A stretch of 64,000 bases of DNA from Nitratifractor salsuginis DSM 16511. Its GTDB lineage: Bacteria > Campylobacterota > Campylobacteria > Campylobacterales > Sulfurovaceae. Positions within the stretch are counted from its first letter, which is position 1, and each line of letters starts with the position of its first letter. The notes under the pieces are model-generated. The model did no database searches. It worked only from the letters and a program-made list of their open reading frames with translations, and was not told where the DNA came from. A program made the position numbers and the translations under genes. The stretch spans positions 806,001-870,000 of the forward strand of contig NC_014935.1 of NCBI RefSeq assembly GCF_000186245.1. The letters run 5' to 3'. Shown piece by piece: positions 62,592-64,000 of this stretch.

Positions 62592-62655
62592 TAACCGAGT
62601 AACGGAGTAATGAGTAACTAGTAACCGAATAATCGGGGAATGAGTTTGCGGAGGG

Positions 62656-62680
62656 GAGGCCCAGCCGGACCTCTTTTTTT
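62656..62680 (+). terminator. Rho-independent terminator after amiC
   Basis: GAGG (62656-62659) pairs with CCTC (62670-62673), extended by an inner CC/GG pair with an AGCC loop, followed by seven Ts (62674-62680). The preceding 62592-62650 stretch has a loose heptamer-like repeat (CGAGTAA, TGAGTAA). The FadL gene converges from the other side. Confidence 0.65.
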
Positions 62681-62684
62681 GAGC

Positions 62685-63935
62685 TTAGAACTTGTAGTTG
62701 AGCTGGACTGTGAGGCCGAGCTCTTTGTGTTCATTTTTGATGGTGACTGCTTGAGCAGGATAGCCGAAAGCCCCTCCGACATTGGCACTGTGTTTTTCGT
62801 TCAAAGCATAGACGACAGTGAAGTCGGCAGAGAAGTTTTTACTGAACTGATAGCTTCCGCCGGCGGTGATATGATCCTCCGCCGTGGCGGGGAATCCAAG
62901 GAGGTTGAACATATCTTTTGCGGCACCTTGCTGAGTGCTGCCATCGCTGAGATTGATGGGGGTTTTGCCGTGATTGTACCCCACACGCACTGACCAGGTG
63001 CCGGCATCGTATTGATAACCTATGGCGAAGACATCCTGATCATCCCAATCGAAATCCTCATAACCGGCGGCATGGCTCCACTGAATACGTTTCCAGTCGA
63101 TGGCGATACCGTGGGGACCGCTTCTCCACCCCAGGCCGATGCCGAATTCGGCAGGCTGATCGAGATGACCGTCCAGCTGAATGCCAAAAGGAGCTGCCGC
63201 GGCCCTCAAAGTATTGCCGTAATCCATTTTGACTTTACTTTTATACATCGCACCCACACTCAGGCCATTGCCGAAATCATAGGTCATACCGATGTTGGCG
63301 CCGAAACCGAAATCCTGCTTCTGACCGGGGCTGACAGTTCCGGGTTGTCCATTCTGACCGTGCATCACATAATGGATATCCAGGGATCCATACTGAACAA
63401 TAGGGGCGATCCCGATACTGAGGCCGCCGGTTTTATAGGCGACGGGAACGACGAACTGCATCAACTGCAACGTGGTTTCCATATCAAACAGTTTGCTGTT
63501 TCCCGGCATCCAGTTACTGGGCCCGAGCCCACGAAAATCGGTTCCCATTCCGGCGGTTCCGTACATCCCGGCACCGATGTGAACCCCATTGTCCAAATGG
63601 CTCACAATGGCGACCGCGGGGATCATACTGAGGTCGGCATCGCTGTCGGCTTCATCGGTAACGGGTCCATTCTGGGTGTTGGCTGTGAGGCTGGTATGAA
63701 TGTCGGGCATAAAGATCGTGCCGCCGAAGCTGATCTCCGTATCGTCGACGTAGGTGATCAGAGCCGGGTTGACCAGGGTGGACTCGGCACCGTGGCTGAA
63801 GGCGATCCCGGCGCCGCCCATAGATCGGGTCTTGGCTCCGACACCGACGAGGGTATCTCCATTGGTGGCGTAGAGGGCAGTGGAAGCGACCATAGAGAGG
63901 ATCATAGAACCTTTGACGAGATGATTCAGTTTCAT
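62685..63935 (-). CDS. OmpP1/FadL-family outer-membrane protein
   Basis: 416 residues. A signal peptide (LSMVASTALYA) is followed by the FadL start NGDTLVGVGAKTRSMGGAGIAFSHGAESTLVNPALI. Many alternating beta strands predict a 14-strand barrel; the C-terminus ends in aromatic ..LNYKF as in outer-membrane proteins. Transports hydrophobic compounds. GGAGCAACAA is the ribosome site. Upstream (63936-64000) is AT-rich and probably contains its promoter. Confidence 0.87.
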   Translation of the reverse strand: MKLNHLVKGSMILSMVASTALYATNGDTLVGVGAKTRSMGGAGIAFSHGAESTLVNPALITYVDDTEISFGGTIFMPDIHTSLTANTQNGPVTDEADSDADLSMIPAVAIVSHLDNGVHIGAGMYGTAGMGTDFRGLGPSNWMPGNSKLFDMETTLQLMQFVVPVAYKTGGLSIGIAPIVQYGSLDIHYVMHGQNGQPGTVSPGQKQDFGFGANIGMTYDFGNGLSVGAMYKSKVKMDYGNTLRAAAAPFGIQLDGHLDQPAEFGIGLGWRSGPHGIAIDWKRIQWSHAAGYEDFDWDDQDVFAIGYQYDAGTWSVRVGYNHGKTPINLSDGSTQQGAAKDMFNLLGFPATAEDHITAGGSYQFSKNFSADFTVVYALNEKHSANVGGAFGYPAQAVTIKNEHKELGLTVQLNYKF

Positions 63936-64000
63936 TTGTTGCTCCTTGAATAATAAATAGTTAAGGTAACAGAAGCATAACTAAATATAGTTAAAGATAA

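Overview
The window looks like chromosome from a GC-rich member of the Campylobacterota, most like the Sulfurovum/Nitratifractor group. This rests on gene order and protein character: pyrH-rpoZ-spoT-tyrS, an rluD/FN3-lipoprotein/trmB/ftsE/ftsX/envC cluster, and long Campylobacterota-style TrmB and SpoT proteins. Genus is an inference. I found no tRNA, rRNA or CRISPR array.

Layout. 1-4.7 kb: housekeeping genes (bpt, a TrmN6-like methylase, trpC), then a relic of a type I restriction methylase and a decayed HEPN/MNT toxin-antitoxin pair. 4.9-8.6 kb: four exported proteins (unknown, metallo-beta-lactamase fold, RNase T2, alpha/beta hydrolase). 8.6-15.3 kb: two large lipoproteins that share an almost identical 601-nt 5' block but carry different beta-helix polysaccharide-lyase modules (PL9-like plus GH-like plus propeller; PL1-like). 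15.5-21 kb: a leftward livJHMGF branched-chain amino acid ABC operon followed by an EamA permease. 21-29 kb: mixed metabolic, stress and regulatory genes, including a HATPase-GNAT fusion and an archaemetzincin. 29-34.4 kb: a moxR/DUF58/BatA-BatB/TPR/BatD (aerotolerance) operon.

34.4-40.4 kb is an accessory island of lower GC. It holds a double rhodanese, an unknown gene coupled to a PcfJ-like zinc-ribbon protein, a mini sigma-region-4 protein, a short agmatine-deiminase-like enzyme and a gene split by an IS200-type element. The island ends in a decayed second copy of the batD 3' end, so batD-derived sequence flanks it on both sides. A second (intact) MntA/HepT pair follows at once. A third lies at 48.2-49.0 kb.

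41-55.7 kb: a Pif1-like helicase, rlmH, dksA, dusB, a NimA-like flavoprotein gene broken by an in-frame TGA and divergent from a MocR regulator, a DEDDh exonuclease, and the rluD-to-envC cluster. 55.9-62.6 kb: pyrH, rpoZ, spoT, tyrS, a nitronate-monooxygenase-like gene and an AmiC-type amidase. FtsEX and EnvC encoded upstream are the expected activators of that amidase. The window ends with a FadL-family outer-membrane protein.

A recurrent non-coding theme is strict 7-nt-period arrays placed just after stop codons (about 1.09, 2.81, 28.97, 42.47 and 55.66 kb). At two loci a forward array and a reverse-complement array flank a short inverted repeat, like a modular palindromic element.
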